Positions 46,980 through 55,283 are shown, counted from the stretch's first letter. The stretch: 64,000 nucleotides of DNA from an uncultured Pelagibacteraceae bacterium (GCA_902514695.1 CABXRR010000001.1:1-64000), one strand, 5' to 3'. The notes: generated from the sequence alone by a model not told the origin. Program-made: numbers and translations.

Positions 46980-48121
46980 TAAAAAGTATTTTTTATTTTT
47001 TTGTAAACTATTTTTTTCCAGTTATAATTTCTATATAATGAGCTAATTACTATTATTCTTTTATTATCCAAATCAATTAATATTTGCTGACCTGCAAATC
47101 CACTCAATCCTAAAATTTTTCTTTCTTTTTTTATTCCAAAAATATCAAAATGGATTTGGCCTCCATATGATTTTGTGTAAAGGCCTACATCAGTTGTATG
47201 TTTTACGTTGTCTTTCTTTTGAATTCTATTTTCATAAATAGTTTTTAAGTATTTACCAGCACAAGTGTCATTATGCCAATCCTCCATCATAGTTTTAGCA
47301 ATTCTTAAATAATCGTATCTATCCGCATAAAAGGAATATCTTGCAGAAACAAAATCTCCATATCTTCTAGATTTTTGAAATTGAACATTATTTTTAACTT
47401 TAACGTGTTCATTAAATACTTTGTGTAATAATTTATCCCAATCATCACCAGCTTTATGTTTCACATAATTCATTATTACATTAGTGGTAAGAGCACTATA
47501 ATTATAAATTAGTTTATTTTTTTCTGTGCCTTTCAAATATTTATTCATTACTTTCACTAGACCAATTACATTCACGTTCTCTTCTTTCTTTTTGCCTTTA
47601 ATCCTATTGTCTGAACCGACATTTCTTCTTTCACCAACCCATTTTTGATCTCCACCTCTCATATTTAAGAGATCAAGCAGTACCGCATCCTCGTAAAGAG
47701 TATCTTTAATTAAAGGCCAATCATTTAACTTTACATTAACGCTGTCAATGTAACCTTCACAAATCGCATGACCTGTTACATAAGATACTAAACTTTTGCC
47801 CATTGAATGGGATGGCAATAAACCATTAATTATTTTTTCTCCACTGCTGACGTATTTAGGAATATCAGCTACATCAATAATAATTTTATTATCCTCAAAT
47901 AATAAATAACTAATAATTCCAGTTTCTTTATTATTTTTAAATTCTTTAAGAACGTCTTTATCTTCTCTTAAATTTGATTGGAATTTATAATGGTCTTCTG
48001 AACCTTCTATGACCCAACCTCTATAATCTATAAGAGGATAATCCCAAGTATTCTTATTTTTGTTTGCATAAGTATTAGATGAAAATGTTAAAATTAAAAA
48101 AAATATGAAGAATTTTTTCAT
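46979..48121 (-). CDS. secreted serine beta-lactamase-fold protein (paralog 3, short)
   Basis: The 380-residue protein has a signal peptide (MKKFFIFFLILTFSSNTYAN) and the class C beta-lactamase/penicillin-binding fold motifs: SxxK as Ser106-Met-Gly-Lys109 in PSHSMGKSLVSYVTGHAICEGYIDSV, a YNYSALTTNVI segment in the YxN position, and LSGFAGQQILIDLDNKR near the C-terminus. It lacks the N-terminal FNKWLxENGH domain of its two upstream paralogs. The substrate could be a peptidoglycan peptide, a D-amino peptide or an ester; sequence does not decide. Confidence 0.8.
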   Translation of the reverse strand: MKKFFIFFLILTFSSNTYANKNKNTWDYPLIDYRGWVIEGSEDHYKFQSNLREDKDVLKEFKNNKETGIISYLLFEDNKIIIDVADIPKYVSSGEKIINGLLPSHSMGKSLVSYVTGHAICEGYIDSVNVKLNDWPLIKDTLYEDAVLLDLLNMRGGDQKWVGERRNVGSDNRIKGKKKEENVNVIGLVKVMNKYLKGTEKNKLIYNYSALTTNVIMNYVKHKAGDDWDKLLHKVFNEHVKVKNNVQFQKSRRYGDFVSARYSFYADRYDYLRIAKTMMEDWHNDTCAGKYLKTIYENRIQKKDNVKHTTDVGLYTKSYGGQIHFDIFGIKKERKILGLSGFAGQQILIDLDNKRIIVISSLYRNYNWKKIVYKKIKNTF

Positions 48122-49485
48122 TTGCCCTTCTTAATTGGTTCATAAATGATTTTGCTATAATTGTAATCCTCATATATTGCGTTAGTTACTACAATTCTTG
48201 ATCTCTCAAAATCAATTACAACATGTTGGCCACTTCTACCATGCATCCCCATTACAGCTCTTTTTTTACTTATTCCTTTATAATGGGTTTGAAATTGTCC
48301 CGCATATCCACTAGCAAATCTCCACTGAATTCGATCACCCTTTCCTTCTCTTTCTCTTTTATCATTCTCTTTGTCTACTCTATTTTCCCAAATTGTTTTT
48401 AAATATTTACCTACACATGTATCATTTTGCCAATCATCTAACATTGCTTTGGCAATTCTAAGATAATCATATCGAGTAGCATAAAACATAATATTCGCAT
48501 TTCCTTTTTCCTTTGATGAATTTTTAACTTTCCAGAAAATTACGCTATCTTTAATTTTAGCTTTTTTACTAAAAGTTTTTTCTAAAATTTTTTCAAAGTC
48601 ATCACCTGTTTTAAACAAAACATAATTTAAAATTAATTGAGTGGCAAACGCACTGTAATTAAATCTTGAAGTAGCTTTTTTAGAATTTTTAAAATAGGTG
48701 ATATATTGTGATATATCTTCAGCATTATCATCTGTTCCACTTGTAAATTTGTTATCAAGTAAAAAATCACTACTGTATACATATTCTTGATCACCAGCAC
48801 TCATATTTAAAAGATTAATTAATTTTTGATCGTAATAAAGTGTATTTTCTATTAACGGCCAATCATTTAATCTTGAATTAATACTGTCTATATAGCCTTC
48901 GCATATTGCATGGCCTGCAACATAAGATGCCATCGTTTTACCCACAGACATTGATCTTAATTTAGTATCTTGATTTATAAATTTTCCAAATCGATCTTTA
49001 GGTGTAAATTTATCAATCGTAATTTTGTTATCTTCAAACCTTAAATAACTTATCAAGGCTGTTTTCTTTAACTGTTTATCAATATACTTATCTTCTTTTA
49101 ATTTGGATTTAAATTTATAAGGTTTTTTAGATGGTTTTACTTCGTATACATCAACCCTCGGTTTGTCTCTATATGGAGAATATGTGAACTTATAGAGCTC
49201 AAAAAGCAAAGTTCCAAAATTAGGTTTTACAGTTTCTTCTGGAAGCCAGCCATCATAAAATTTAATTTTTAAATTGTTGTTATATTTAGGTTGGTCACAT
49301 TTGTTGTAGTACCACATATTGCTATACTTAGGCTCCGTTTTGCATACTGCACTCTCGGTTTTGGAAACATATTCAGTATGACCATTTTCAAATAACCATT
49401 TGTTGAACCCATCAAATTTATTATTTGCATAGCTATTTCCAAATAAAAATAAGCTTAAAGTTAAGATTACTAATATTTTTTTCAT
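48118..49485 (-). CDS. secreted serine beta-lactamase-fold protein (paralog 2)
   Basis: The 455-residue protein has a signal peptide (MKKILVILTLSLFLFGNSYAN) and an N-terminal domain of about 120 residues beginning FDGFNKWLFENGHTEYV with two cysteines. The catalytic domain has Ser180-Val-Gly-Lys183 in RSMSVGKTMASYVAGHAICEGYID, FNYSAFATQLILNYV and MHGRSGQHVVIDFERSR. It overlaps both neighbours by four bases, so the three paralogs are translated as one coupled unit. They clearly arose by tandem duplication. Confidence 0.8.
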   Translation of the reverse strand: MKKILVILTLSLFLFGNSYANNKFDGFNKWLFENGHTEYVSKTESAVCKTEPKYSNMWYYNKCDQPKYNNNLKIKFYDGWLPEETVKPNFGTLLFELYKFTYSPYRDKPRVDVYEVKPSKKPYKFKSKLKEDKYIDKQLKKTALISYLRFEDNKITIDKFTPKDRFGKFINQDTKLRSMSVGKTMASYVAGHAICEGYIDSINSRLNDWPLIENTLYYDQKLINLLNMSAGDQEYVYSSDFLLDNKFTSGTDDNAEDISQYITYFKNSKKATSRFNYSAFATQLILNYVLFKTGDDFEKILEKTFSKKAKIKDSVIFWKVKNSSKEKGNANIMFYATRYDYLRIAKAMLDDWQNDTCVGKYLKTIWENRVDKENDKREREGKGDRIQWRFASGYAGQFQTHYKGISKKRAVMGMHGRSGQHVVIDFERSRIVVTNAIYEDYNYSKIIYEPIKKGK

Positions 49486-50864
49486 TTGCCTTTTTTAAAT
49501 GGATCGTGCAGTAGTTTTTTGTGATTATATTTAAATTGTTTGTTATTATAATGGAGTGAATTAACAACCAGTATTCTTGAATTTTCTACATCAATTAAAA
49601 TCATATTCCCACCATAGCCACCCATGCCAAATATAATTTTGTCTTTTAATCCTGGAAAATCCATATGAAATTGACCCCCATATGATTTTGTACGATTAAA
49701 AAAAGGCTCTTCTGTTTCTTTGCTTCCTTTTGGTATTCTTCTTTTATAAATTTCTTTTAAATATTTTCCAACACAAGTATCATTCTGATAATCATCCATT
49801 ATAGCTTTTGATAATCTAAGATAGTCAAATCTTGTTGCCATTATATTAGGATGTCCATTTCCAAATTGTTCTTTATAACTAGTATAGCCATAACGAATGC
49901 TATTTTTGATCTTTATTTTATCATTGAAAACTTTGCTATAAAATTTGTCATAATCTTCACCGATTTTAAATTTCATATAGTTTAAAATTAACTGAGTGAC
50001 AAATCCATTATAATTGTATCTTTCCTTAGATTTTTTTGTATTTTTATTTCTAAAGTGTAAGCGCATAGTTGTTTCAATATCCCTATCTTCATATGCACCT
50101 AATTTACTAGTACCATCTTTAAATTCATCGATATATTTTTGATCACCAGTATTCATATTTAAAAAATTAATTAATTTTTGATCATGATAAAGTGAATCTT
50201 TTATTATAGGCCAATCATTTACTCTTGCATCAACTCCATCAATATAACCCTCACATATGGCGTGGCCTACTAAATAAGAAGTTACTGACTTACCCATCGA
50301 CATTGAATAAAATTTTGTTTCATTATTCAAAAACTCTCCTAATCTTTCTTTGGGAGAAAGTTCGTCAATTAATACTTCACCATCTTGATAATATAAATAA
50401 CTAAGGATACCTTTAGTTTTCATTTGCTTTTTTACAAATTTATCTTCAATTAAATTGAATTTAAAATCGTAGGAATTATTTGTTGATTTAAATTCTTTTA
50501 AATGTGAACTTCTATCTCTATAAGAATATTTCCATAAATAATAAATCAGAGTATCTCTATTTGGGTTTGCATGATAAGTAATATTAGTTGATGAAAATGC
50601 TTTATTAGCTAACTTGATTTTTAGATTGTTCCTGGTTATCATTTTTCCTTTGGGATAATTCCCACATTCCTCATTTAACCAAGCATCACTATTTTTTTTA
50701 AATGTTGCGCAAATATCAACCTTTGCACCCCCATCTTTTAAATATTGCGAATGGCCATTTTCCAAAAGCCATTTATTGAATTGATTTTGGTTGTTAAGCT
50801 CAGCAGCAAATAGATTGCTTGAAGTTAATAAACTTAAAATAAGTATTACTAATATTCTTTTCAT
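49482..50864 (-). CDS. secreted serine beta-lactamase-fold protein (paralog 1, first gene)
   Basis: The 460-residue protein has a signal peptide (MKRILVILILSLLTSSNLFAA), an N-terminal FNKWLLENGHSQYL domain, and a serine hydrolase domain with Ser189-Met-Gly-Lys192 in YSMSMGKSVTSYLVGHAICEGYID, YNYNGFVTQLILNYM and GMGGYGGNMILIDVENSR. It is the promoter-proximal gene of a coupled set of three paralogs, an alpha/beta hydrolase and two lyase-like proteins, all with signal peptides. A consensus-like promoter lies 70-100 bases upstream. Confidence 0.8.
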   Translation of the reverse strand: MKRILVILILSLLTSSNLFAAELNNQNQFNKWLLENGHSQYLKDGGAKVDICATFKKNSDAWLNEECGNYPKGKMITRNNLKIKLANKAFSSTNITYHANPNRDTLIYYLWKYSYRDRSSHLKEFKSTNNSYDFKFNLIEDKFVKKQMKTKGILSYLYYQDGEVLIDELSPKERLGEFLNNETKFYSMSMGKSVTSYLVGHAICEGYIDGVDARVNDWPIIKDSLYHDQKLINFLNMNTGDQKYIDEFKDGTSKLGAYEDRDIETTMRLHFRNKNTKKSKERYNYNGFVTQLILNYMKFKIGEDYDKFYSKVFNDKIKIKNSIRYGYTSYKEQFGNGHPNIMATRFDYLRLSKAIMDDYQNDTCVGKYLKEIYKRRIPKGSKETEEPFFNRTKSYGGQFHMDFPGLKDKIIFGMGGYGGNMILIDVENSRILVVNSLHYNNKQFKYNHKKLLHDPFKKGK

Positions 50865-50867
50865 AGG

Positions 50868-50930
50868 TTATGCTCTTTTTTTTATGTTGTCCCTTTTTTT
50901 AAAGTGAGCACAACCACACTTACCGCAACA
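50868..50930 (-). CDS. possible tiny Cys-rich leader peptide (no clear start codon)
   Basis: Between the promoter and the first beta-lactamase-fold gene the minus strand reads CCGKCGCAHFKKRDNIKKRA then TAA. Four Cys and one His in nine residues is unlikely by chance in such AT-rich DNA. The frame is open upstream to a TGA overlapping the -35 box but holds no ATG, GTG or TTG. The nearby ATG at 50931-50929 is one frame off and stops after three codons. It may be a non-canonical start, a frameshifted remnant, or chance. Confidence 0.25.
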   Translation of the reverse strand, partial: CCGKCGCAHFKKRDNIKKRA

Positions 50931-50935
50931 TAGTA

Positions 50936-50964
50936 AATTTATGTTAAGTAAAAATCTATGTCAA
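50936..50964 (-). promoter_or_regulatory. sigma-70 promoter of the secreted-hydrolase operon
   Basis: On the minus strand a perfect TTGACA (50964-50959) and TAAATT (50941-50936) are separated by 17 bases. It lies between the GT2 stop and the first beta-lactamase-fold gene and would start transcription near 50929, giving a leader of about 65 bases. Confidence 0.65.
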
Positions 50965-50972
50965 ATATTTAC

Positions 50973-51842
50973 TTACTTGATTTGATCAATATTATTTATA
51001 TTTTCTAAAGACTTTTCAAACTCATCCATATTTTCTCTTAAAGCTAAGTTTGAAATTGAATAAACAGCTACAAGTAAAAATACCAATGGTATTGCAGTGA
51101 TTACAGATGCATTACTCTTAATGAATAAAATATATAAAATTATAAATAAAGCTGAACGAATTAAAAAGGTTTTTCTAAAAACACTAATAATAGAGAGTGA
51201 ATGTTTTATGAGATTATAAAAGCTCATTTTAGAAGGACCAAAATACCTGGGTCCCCTTATAGAAGGTATTGACAATAAATCATTTTCTATTTTCGTTAGA
51301 GAACCTGAGAAACTATTCCAGGTAGCTTTTTCATTAATCATTTTTTCAACAGTGCCTTTTGGTAAACAAGTAAAATTACCAAATTTGATTGACTTACCAG
51401 TAAAAGTATAAGTTATTAATTTGTGTATTTGATAACAAATTTTAAATGTTAATCCCTCAGATCTTTTAACTCTTAAACCAACTATTGGTTTGTCATTTGA
51501 ATCTTTAATTTTATCAATAAATTCCTTAATTTCTTCAGGTCTATCTTCACCATCCCCATCCATAGGAATAACATAATCAAAATCTTCTTTTTCAAATATG
51601 TATTTTAATCCTGTGGCTATACATCTTGCATGACCTTGGTTTTTTTTCATATTTATGATTTTAAATGAATGTATATTTTCTAAGTTTTTACTTTCTTCTG
51701 GGCGATCATGATTTGAAGCATCATTCACTATAATTACAGAAATTTGAAATTCTGAACTTATGGATAAATTATTAATTTCATCTACCAGTTTTGAAGTTGA
51801 CTGCCAATCATTATAAAGAGGAATTAAAATTTTGATTTTCAT
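50973..51842 (-). CDS. family 2 glycosyltransferase, membrane-anchored
   Basis: The 289-residue protein has a GT2 domain (ILIPLYNDWQSTSKLVDEI, VIIVNDASND-like IVNDASNHDRPE, NQGHARCIATGL, DYVIPMDGDGEDRPEEI) followed by a C-terminal pair of membrane helices. This resembles dolichol/undecaprenyl-phosphate sugar synthases. It probably makes a lipid-linked sugar donor for the GT39-like protein encoded 17-19 bases upstream. The acceptor is unknown. Confidence 0.83.
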   Translation of the reverse strand: MKIKILIPLYNDWQSTSKLVDEINNLSISSEFQISVIIVNDASNHDRPEESKNLENIHSFKIINMKKNQGHARCIATGLKYIFEKEDFDYVIPMDGDGEDRPEEIKEFIDKIKDSNDKPIVGLRVKRSEGLTFKICYQIHKLITYTFTGKSIKFGNFTCLPKGTVEKMINEKATWNSFSGSLTKIENDLLSIPSIRGPRYFGPSKMSFYNLIKHSLSIISVFRKTFLIRSALFIILYILFIKSNASVITAIPLVFLLVAVYSISNLALRENMDEFEKSLENINNIDQIK

Positions 51843-51858
51843 TTATGTAATGTATCTC

Positions 51859-53181
51859 TTAATATCTCCCTAAACAAACATCATCTATGCAAATAAATTG
51901 GGATGAATCATTCAGCAGTTTATCATTTGTATACCCTTCCCACCTAGGTCTTGATTTTAGATGATAGGAGAGATTGCCTGCATTCCATTCATTCCCTGTT
52001 ACAAATTCAATTTCTTTATCAAAATTTTTATCCCATGTAATCTGTACCTTGGTGGCAATATCTTTTCCTGGATAGTCTGTACGCTTATCTGTTTGAGATA
52101 TTGAAACGTATGAATAAATTATAGGCGATAAAAAAAAGAAAAACAGAAAACCATATAAAAAAGAATTTAATTTTTTTAAGTTTATTTGAGTTTGAAATAT
52201 ATAAATAAATAAAACTCCAAAAAAAGAATAAAAAGGTGTCATCCACATTGATCTAATTTTTGAACCTGTTACGATCGAAGTTAAAAGCAATAAGGCTATA
52301 GGCAAAATATTTATAAATATTAAAAATAAAAGTTTTTTGTCATTCAAATTTATTTTAAATTTTATTTTTTTTACCAATAACCAAATTAAAAATAAAAATG
52401 GAATTAATATTCCTGCTTGTTTAAGTAAAAAAATAATTGGATATTTTAAATGATCTATAAAACTTAATTCGTCCAATCCTGCTCTCTTTAAACCATATGT
52501 GATTGTTATAAAGTCATTATTATAAAGCCAAATAAAATGGGGCACTAACAATACCAAAAATACCTCTAAGGTTATCAAATATTTAAAATCAAACTTTTTA
52601 GTTTTTTTGAAAAAAATAATATAAATAAATAATAGATCTATTGATATTAAAAGATAAATAAAAAGATATTTTGATAAAAAACCTATCGCAGCGAACAAGC
52701 CAACTAAAAAGCAATCTAAAAATTTTATTTCTTTTTTGTCGTAAACTTTCCAAGAATAGTAAACTACTAATGACCAGAATGGTAATTGACTAACATTTAC
52801 ATTAAATTCTGGTGTCGTAAAATTAAAAAAATAAATAGCTTCCAATAATAAAACTGAAATTAAACTCAATTTTGAATTTTTCAAAATTTCATTAGCAAAT
52901 TTAAATATGAAAAAAAATGATATTAAAATAAAAATTTGACTTAATAAATAATAAGCCCAATCTTGAGATCCAAAAATTTGAAAAAAAACTTCAGAAAAAA
53001 ATGCACTTGCTGGAGGATGTTTATTAAAGCCCCAGTCCAAATTACTTCCCCAGGCTAATGCTTCTATTGTATCTAAAGGTAAATTCTTATTTGTTAGTGT
53101 CGGAATTAAAGTCCAAATTATTAAATGAGATAAAACAAAAATAAAAAAAATATTATTTATATTTCTATTCAAAGCATTCAT
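51859..53181 (-). CDS. GT39/ArnT-like membrane glycosyltransferase
   Basis: A protein of about 440 residues with ten or more membrane helices. The first periplasmic loop, WGSNLDWGFNKHPPASAFFSEVFFQIFG, has the acidic/HPP pattern of PMT/ArnT family enzymes that use lipid-linked sugars. I start at ATG 53181 (MNALNRNINN); the track's GTG start adds 12 residues. With the following GT2 gene it forms a typical donor-synthase plus transferase pair for decorating an envelope glycan or lipid A. Confidence 0.82.
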   Translation of the reverse strand: MNALNRNINNIFFIFVLSHLIIWTLIPTLTNKNLPLDTIEALAWGSNLDWGFNKHPPASAFFSEVFFQIFGSQDWAYYLLSQIFILISFFFIFKFANEILKNSKLSLISVLLLEAIYFFNFTTPEFNVNVSQLPFWSLVVYYSWKVYDKKEIKFLDCFLVGLFAAIGFLSKYLFIYLLISIDLLFIYIIFFKKTKKFDFKYLITLEVFLVLLVPHFIWLYNNDFITITYGLKRAGLDELSFIDHLKYPIIFLLKQAGILIPFLFLIWLLVKKIKFKINLNDKKLLFLIFINILPIALLLLTSIVTGSKIRSMWMTPFYSFFGVLFIYIFQTQINLKKLNSFLYGFLFFFFLSPIIYSYVSISQTDKRTDYPGKDIATKVQITWDKNFDKEIEFVTGNEWNAGNLSYHLKSRPRWEGYTNDKLLNDSSQFICIDDVCLGRY

Positions 53182-53260
53182 TAATAAATATTTACAATAA
53201 TTAAGGTTGCTTGACACCCCTAATTTGCTGAATATACTCCCTCGAATTCAATTATAAAAT

Positions 53261-53785
53261 ATGCCTAAAACCAGCAAACTAAAAAAAAAAGTTACAAAAG
53301 CTAAAAGTAAAACAATAAAAAAAACAAAACCAAAACTAGCTAGTAAACCTAAAGAGATTAATAAAGGTCCTGTAAAAATTTCTAAAGTATATATTCCGAA
53401 AGATACTGAAAAATATATGTGTGAAAAACATAAAGTTTTTTTTAGAATGAAATTACAAGAATGGAAAAAAGAATTGGTTAAGGCCAACAATGAGGCTCTT
53501 TATAATGGCAGCATGGATGATAACAGCATTTCTGCTGATATAGTCGATCAAGCAAGTTCTTACACTGATAAGAATGTTGAAATGAAAGCTATCAACAGGC
53601 AAATCAAATTAATTTCTGAAATTGATAAAGCTTTGCTTAGAATTAAAGATGATACATACGGTTATTGTTTGGATACAGCTGAACCTATTGGTCTTAAAAG
53701 ACTAATGGCTAGACCAGTGGCAAAATACACAATTGCTGCTCAAGAAAAACATGAAAAAAATGAGAAAGTTCATGCAGATGAGTAA
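53261..53785 (+). CDS. dksA: DksA/TraR family transcription factor (alphaproteobacterial type)
   Basis: The 174-residue protein has a lysine-rich N-terminal extension of about 45 residues, a coiled-coil region (RMKLQEWKKELVKANNEAL), the DQAS segment, and a C-terminal YGYCLDTAEPIGLKRLMARPVAKYTIAAQEKHE. The four zinc-finger positions read C-T-T-A, the same degenerate pattern as the characterised R. sphaeroides DksA. It should bind the RNA polymerase secondary channel and work with ppGpp. Two tiny ORFs follow in a coupled arrangement. Confidence 0.9.
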   Translation: MPKTSKLKKKVTKAKSKTIKKTKPKLASKPKEINKGPVKISKVYIPKDTEKYMCEKHKVFFRMKLQEWKKELVKANNEALYNGSMDDNSISADIVDQASSYTDKNVEMKAINRQIKLISEIDKALLRIKDDTYGYCLDTAEPIGLKRLMARPVAKYTIAAQEKHEKNEKVHADE

Positions 53786-53906
53786 AAAAAGAAAAAAAAA
53801 CAAACCTGTTCATAATCCAATTACTTATAATTTTACGAAAAAGTATATTTACTTTTATTATGCTTTCTTTTGGATCCTGTTATTAATATTTGTATTTACT
53901 AGATGA
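53778..53906 (+). CDS. small membrane protein, 42 aa, downstream of dksA
   Basis: Too short for the ORF track. It reads MSKKRKKNKPVHNPITYNFT followed by KKYIYFYYAFFWILLLIFVFTR: a basic N-terminus and one C-terminal membrane helix. Its ATG overlaps the dksA stop as ATGAGTAA, and its own TGA overlaps the next ATG. Coupling on both sides supports real translation. Function is unknown. Confidence 0.6.
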   Translation: MSKKRKKNKPVHNPITYNFTKKYIYFYYAFFWILLLIFVFTR

Positions 53907-54007
53907 ATAAAAAATTTGTTTTAATAGTTATTATAATACTTGCTATAGAACTATCAGGTTATGGGATTATAAGCTCACTAATGAGACTTTTAAGTTCTAT
54001 GAATTAA
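53903..54007 (+). CDS. small membrane protein, 34 aa
   Basis: Too short for the ORF track. It reads MNKKFVLIVIIILAIELSGY followed by GIISSLMRLLSSMN, a single membrane helix with a short amphipathic tail. It overlaps the upstream small ORF as ATGA. Its stop lies within the left copy of the 22-base repeat that flanks the MOSC gene. Function is unknown. Confidence 0.55.
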   Translation: MNKKFVLIVIIILAIELSGYGIISSLMRLLSSMN

Positions 54008-54023
54008 TTTGCGTCTAAAACTG
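54002..54023. repeat. left copy of 22-base direct repeat flanking MOSC gene
   Basis: AATTAATTTGCGTCTAAAACTG matches 54487-54508 at 21 of 22 positions. The right copy is the 3' end of the ABC ATPase gene, so this copy looks like a displaced fragment of that gene end. Confidence 0.75.
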
Positions 54024-54034
54024 TTGATTAAACC

Positions 54035-54481
54035 TTAATTAAAGACTTTTATTTTATTTCCTATTTCAATACTTGAAGAGGATAATATTTGACATCTTAA
54101 ACCGCCTCTTCTTAAAAATTCTTTAATTATGTTATCCTGATCCAACAATTCACATAAATGCCTGCATGGACGACATAAATCGATTCCTTCCAGCTCTACT
54201 TCACCAACAAGAAATTTTTTTCCTATAAGATCATTTAATCTAATTCCTTTGGTAATAATATTTCTTCTAAAATCTATGTACGGAATATTTAATCCATATT
54301 TAATATTATAATAATCAATATTTTCTGACTCTATAAGGGATAGTTGACTATAAGGATCATTAAATTCCTTAAAATGTCTATCACCTATTATCCCTTGATT
54401 AGCTAAAACCTCAATGGAATTTACTTCTTTTATTTTTTGATTATTATTATTTGTAATTCCTAATTTGTATACATTTGACAT
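54035..54481 (-). CDS. MOSC domain protein (short)
   Basis: A 148-residue MOSC protein with VYKLGITNNNNQKIKEVNSIEVLANQGIIGDRHF, DFRRNIITKGI, and the cysteine segment GIDLCRPCRHLCELL, the putative sulfur-carrying site of the MOSC fold. MOSC domains handle sulfur or reducible substrates with molybdenum enzymes. It lies downstream of the Ehu-like ABC genes but is bracketed by a direct repeat, so it may be a later insertion. Confidence 0.82.
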   Translation of the reverse strand: MSNVYKLGITNNNNQKIKEVNSIEVLANQGIIGDRHFKEFNDPYSQLSLIESENIDYYNIKYGLNIPYIDFRRNIITKGIRLNDLIGKKFLVGEVELEGIDLCRPCRHLCELLDQDNIIKEFLRRGGLRCQILSSSSIEIGNKIKVFN

Positions 54482-54486
54482 TAATT

Positions 54487-54508
54487 AATTAATTTGCATC
54501 TAAAACTG
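54487..54508. repeat. right copy of 22-base direct repeat, at the end of the ABC ATPase gene
   Basis: AATTAATTTGCATCTAAAACTG contains the stop and last codons (LDAN) of the ATPase gene in reverse. It differs from the left copy at 54002-54023 by one base. The pair encloses exactly one gene. Confidence 0.75.
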
Positions 54509-55280
54509 CGTGTAAAAATTGTTTAGTTCTCTCGTTTTGAGGGTCACCAAATAGTTGTTCTGGAGGTCCTTGTTCAAAAATTTTTCCTTCATTAAAAAAG
54601 CAAACTCTATCTGAGATCTCTCTGGCAAACCCCATTTGGTGGGTAACCATTATCATAGTTAAGCTGTGTTCTTTATTAAGAGATCTAATAACGTTTAAAA
54701 CTTCGCCAACAACTTCAGGATCTAATGCTGAAGTTATCTCATCTAATAGCATTACCTTAGGTCTCATGGCTAAAGCTCTTGCAATAGCCACTCTTTGTTG
54801 TTGACCGCCTGATAATCTACTTGGATGTTGATCTTTCTTATCTGTTAGACCAACAAGTTCTAACAACTCTAAAGCTCTTTCCTCTGCTTCTTCTTTTTTC
54901 ATACCCAGCACTTCAACTGGAGCTTCAATACAATTTTGCAGAGCTGTCATATGTGGAAACAAATTAAATTGTTGAAATACCATACCTATTTTTGATCTTC
55001 TTTCTCTTAAATATTTTTCATTCGCTTCAACTAAACTTCCATTAGAGTCCATATGTGTTAAAGGTTCTCCATCTAAATTGATTACTCCTCCATTTATCTT
55101 TTCTAAAGTCATTAAAACTCTTAATACTGTTGTTTTTCCTGAACCAGAAGGGCCTATAATTGAAACCATTTCATTTTTTTTAATTTCAAGATTCAGTTTA
55201 TCTAAAACAACTAGATCACCATATTGTTTAGTTACCTCATCAAACTTAACTATAATTTCGTCTGTCTTATTTTTATTCAT
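54489..55280 (-). CDS. ehuA: polar amino acid/ectoine-type ABC transporter ATP-binding protein
   Basis: The 263-residue ATPase has Walker A GPSGSGKTT, the signature LSGGQQQRVAIARALAMRPK and Walker B VMLLDEITSALDPE. It is of the GlnQ/EhuA type. It energises the transporter formed by the two permeases and the binding protein encoded upstream on the same strand. The gene symbol rests on the resemblance of the binding protein to EhuB. Confidence 0.85.
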   Translation of the reverse strand: MNKNKTDEIIVKFDEVTKQYGDLVVLDKLNLEIKKNEMVSIIGPSGSGKTTVLRVLMTLEKINGGVINLDGEPLTHMDSNGSLVEANEKYLRERRSKIGMVFQQFNLFPHMTALQNCIEAPVEVLGMKKEEAEERALELLELVGLTDKKDQHPSRLSGGQQQRVAIARALAMRPKVMLLDEITSALDPEVVGEVLNVIRSLNKEHSLTMIMVTHQMGFAREISDRVCFFNEGKIFEQGPPEQLFGDPQNERTKQFLHAVLDAN

Positions 55281-55283
55281 AAT

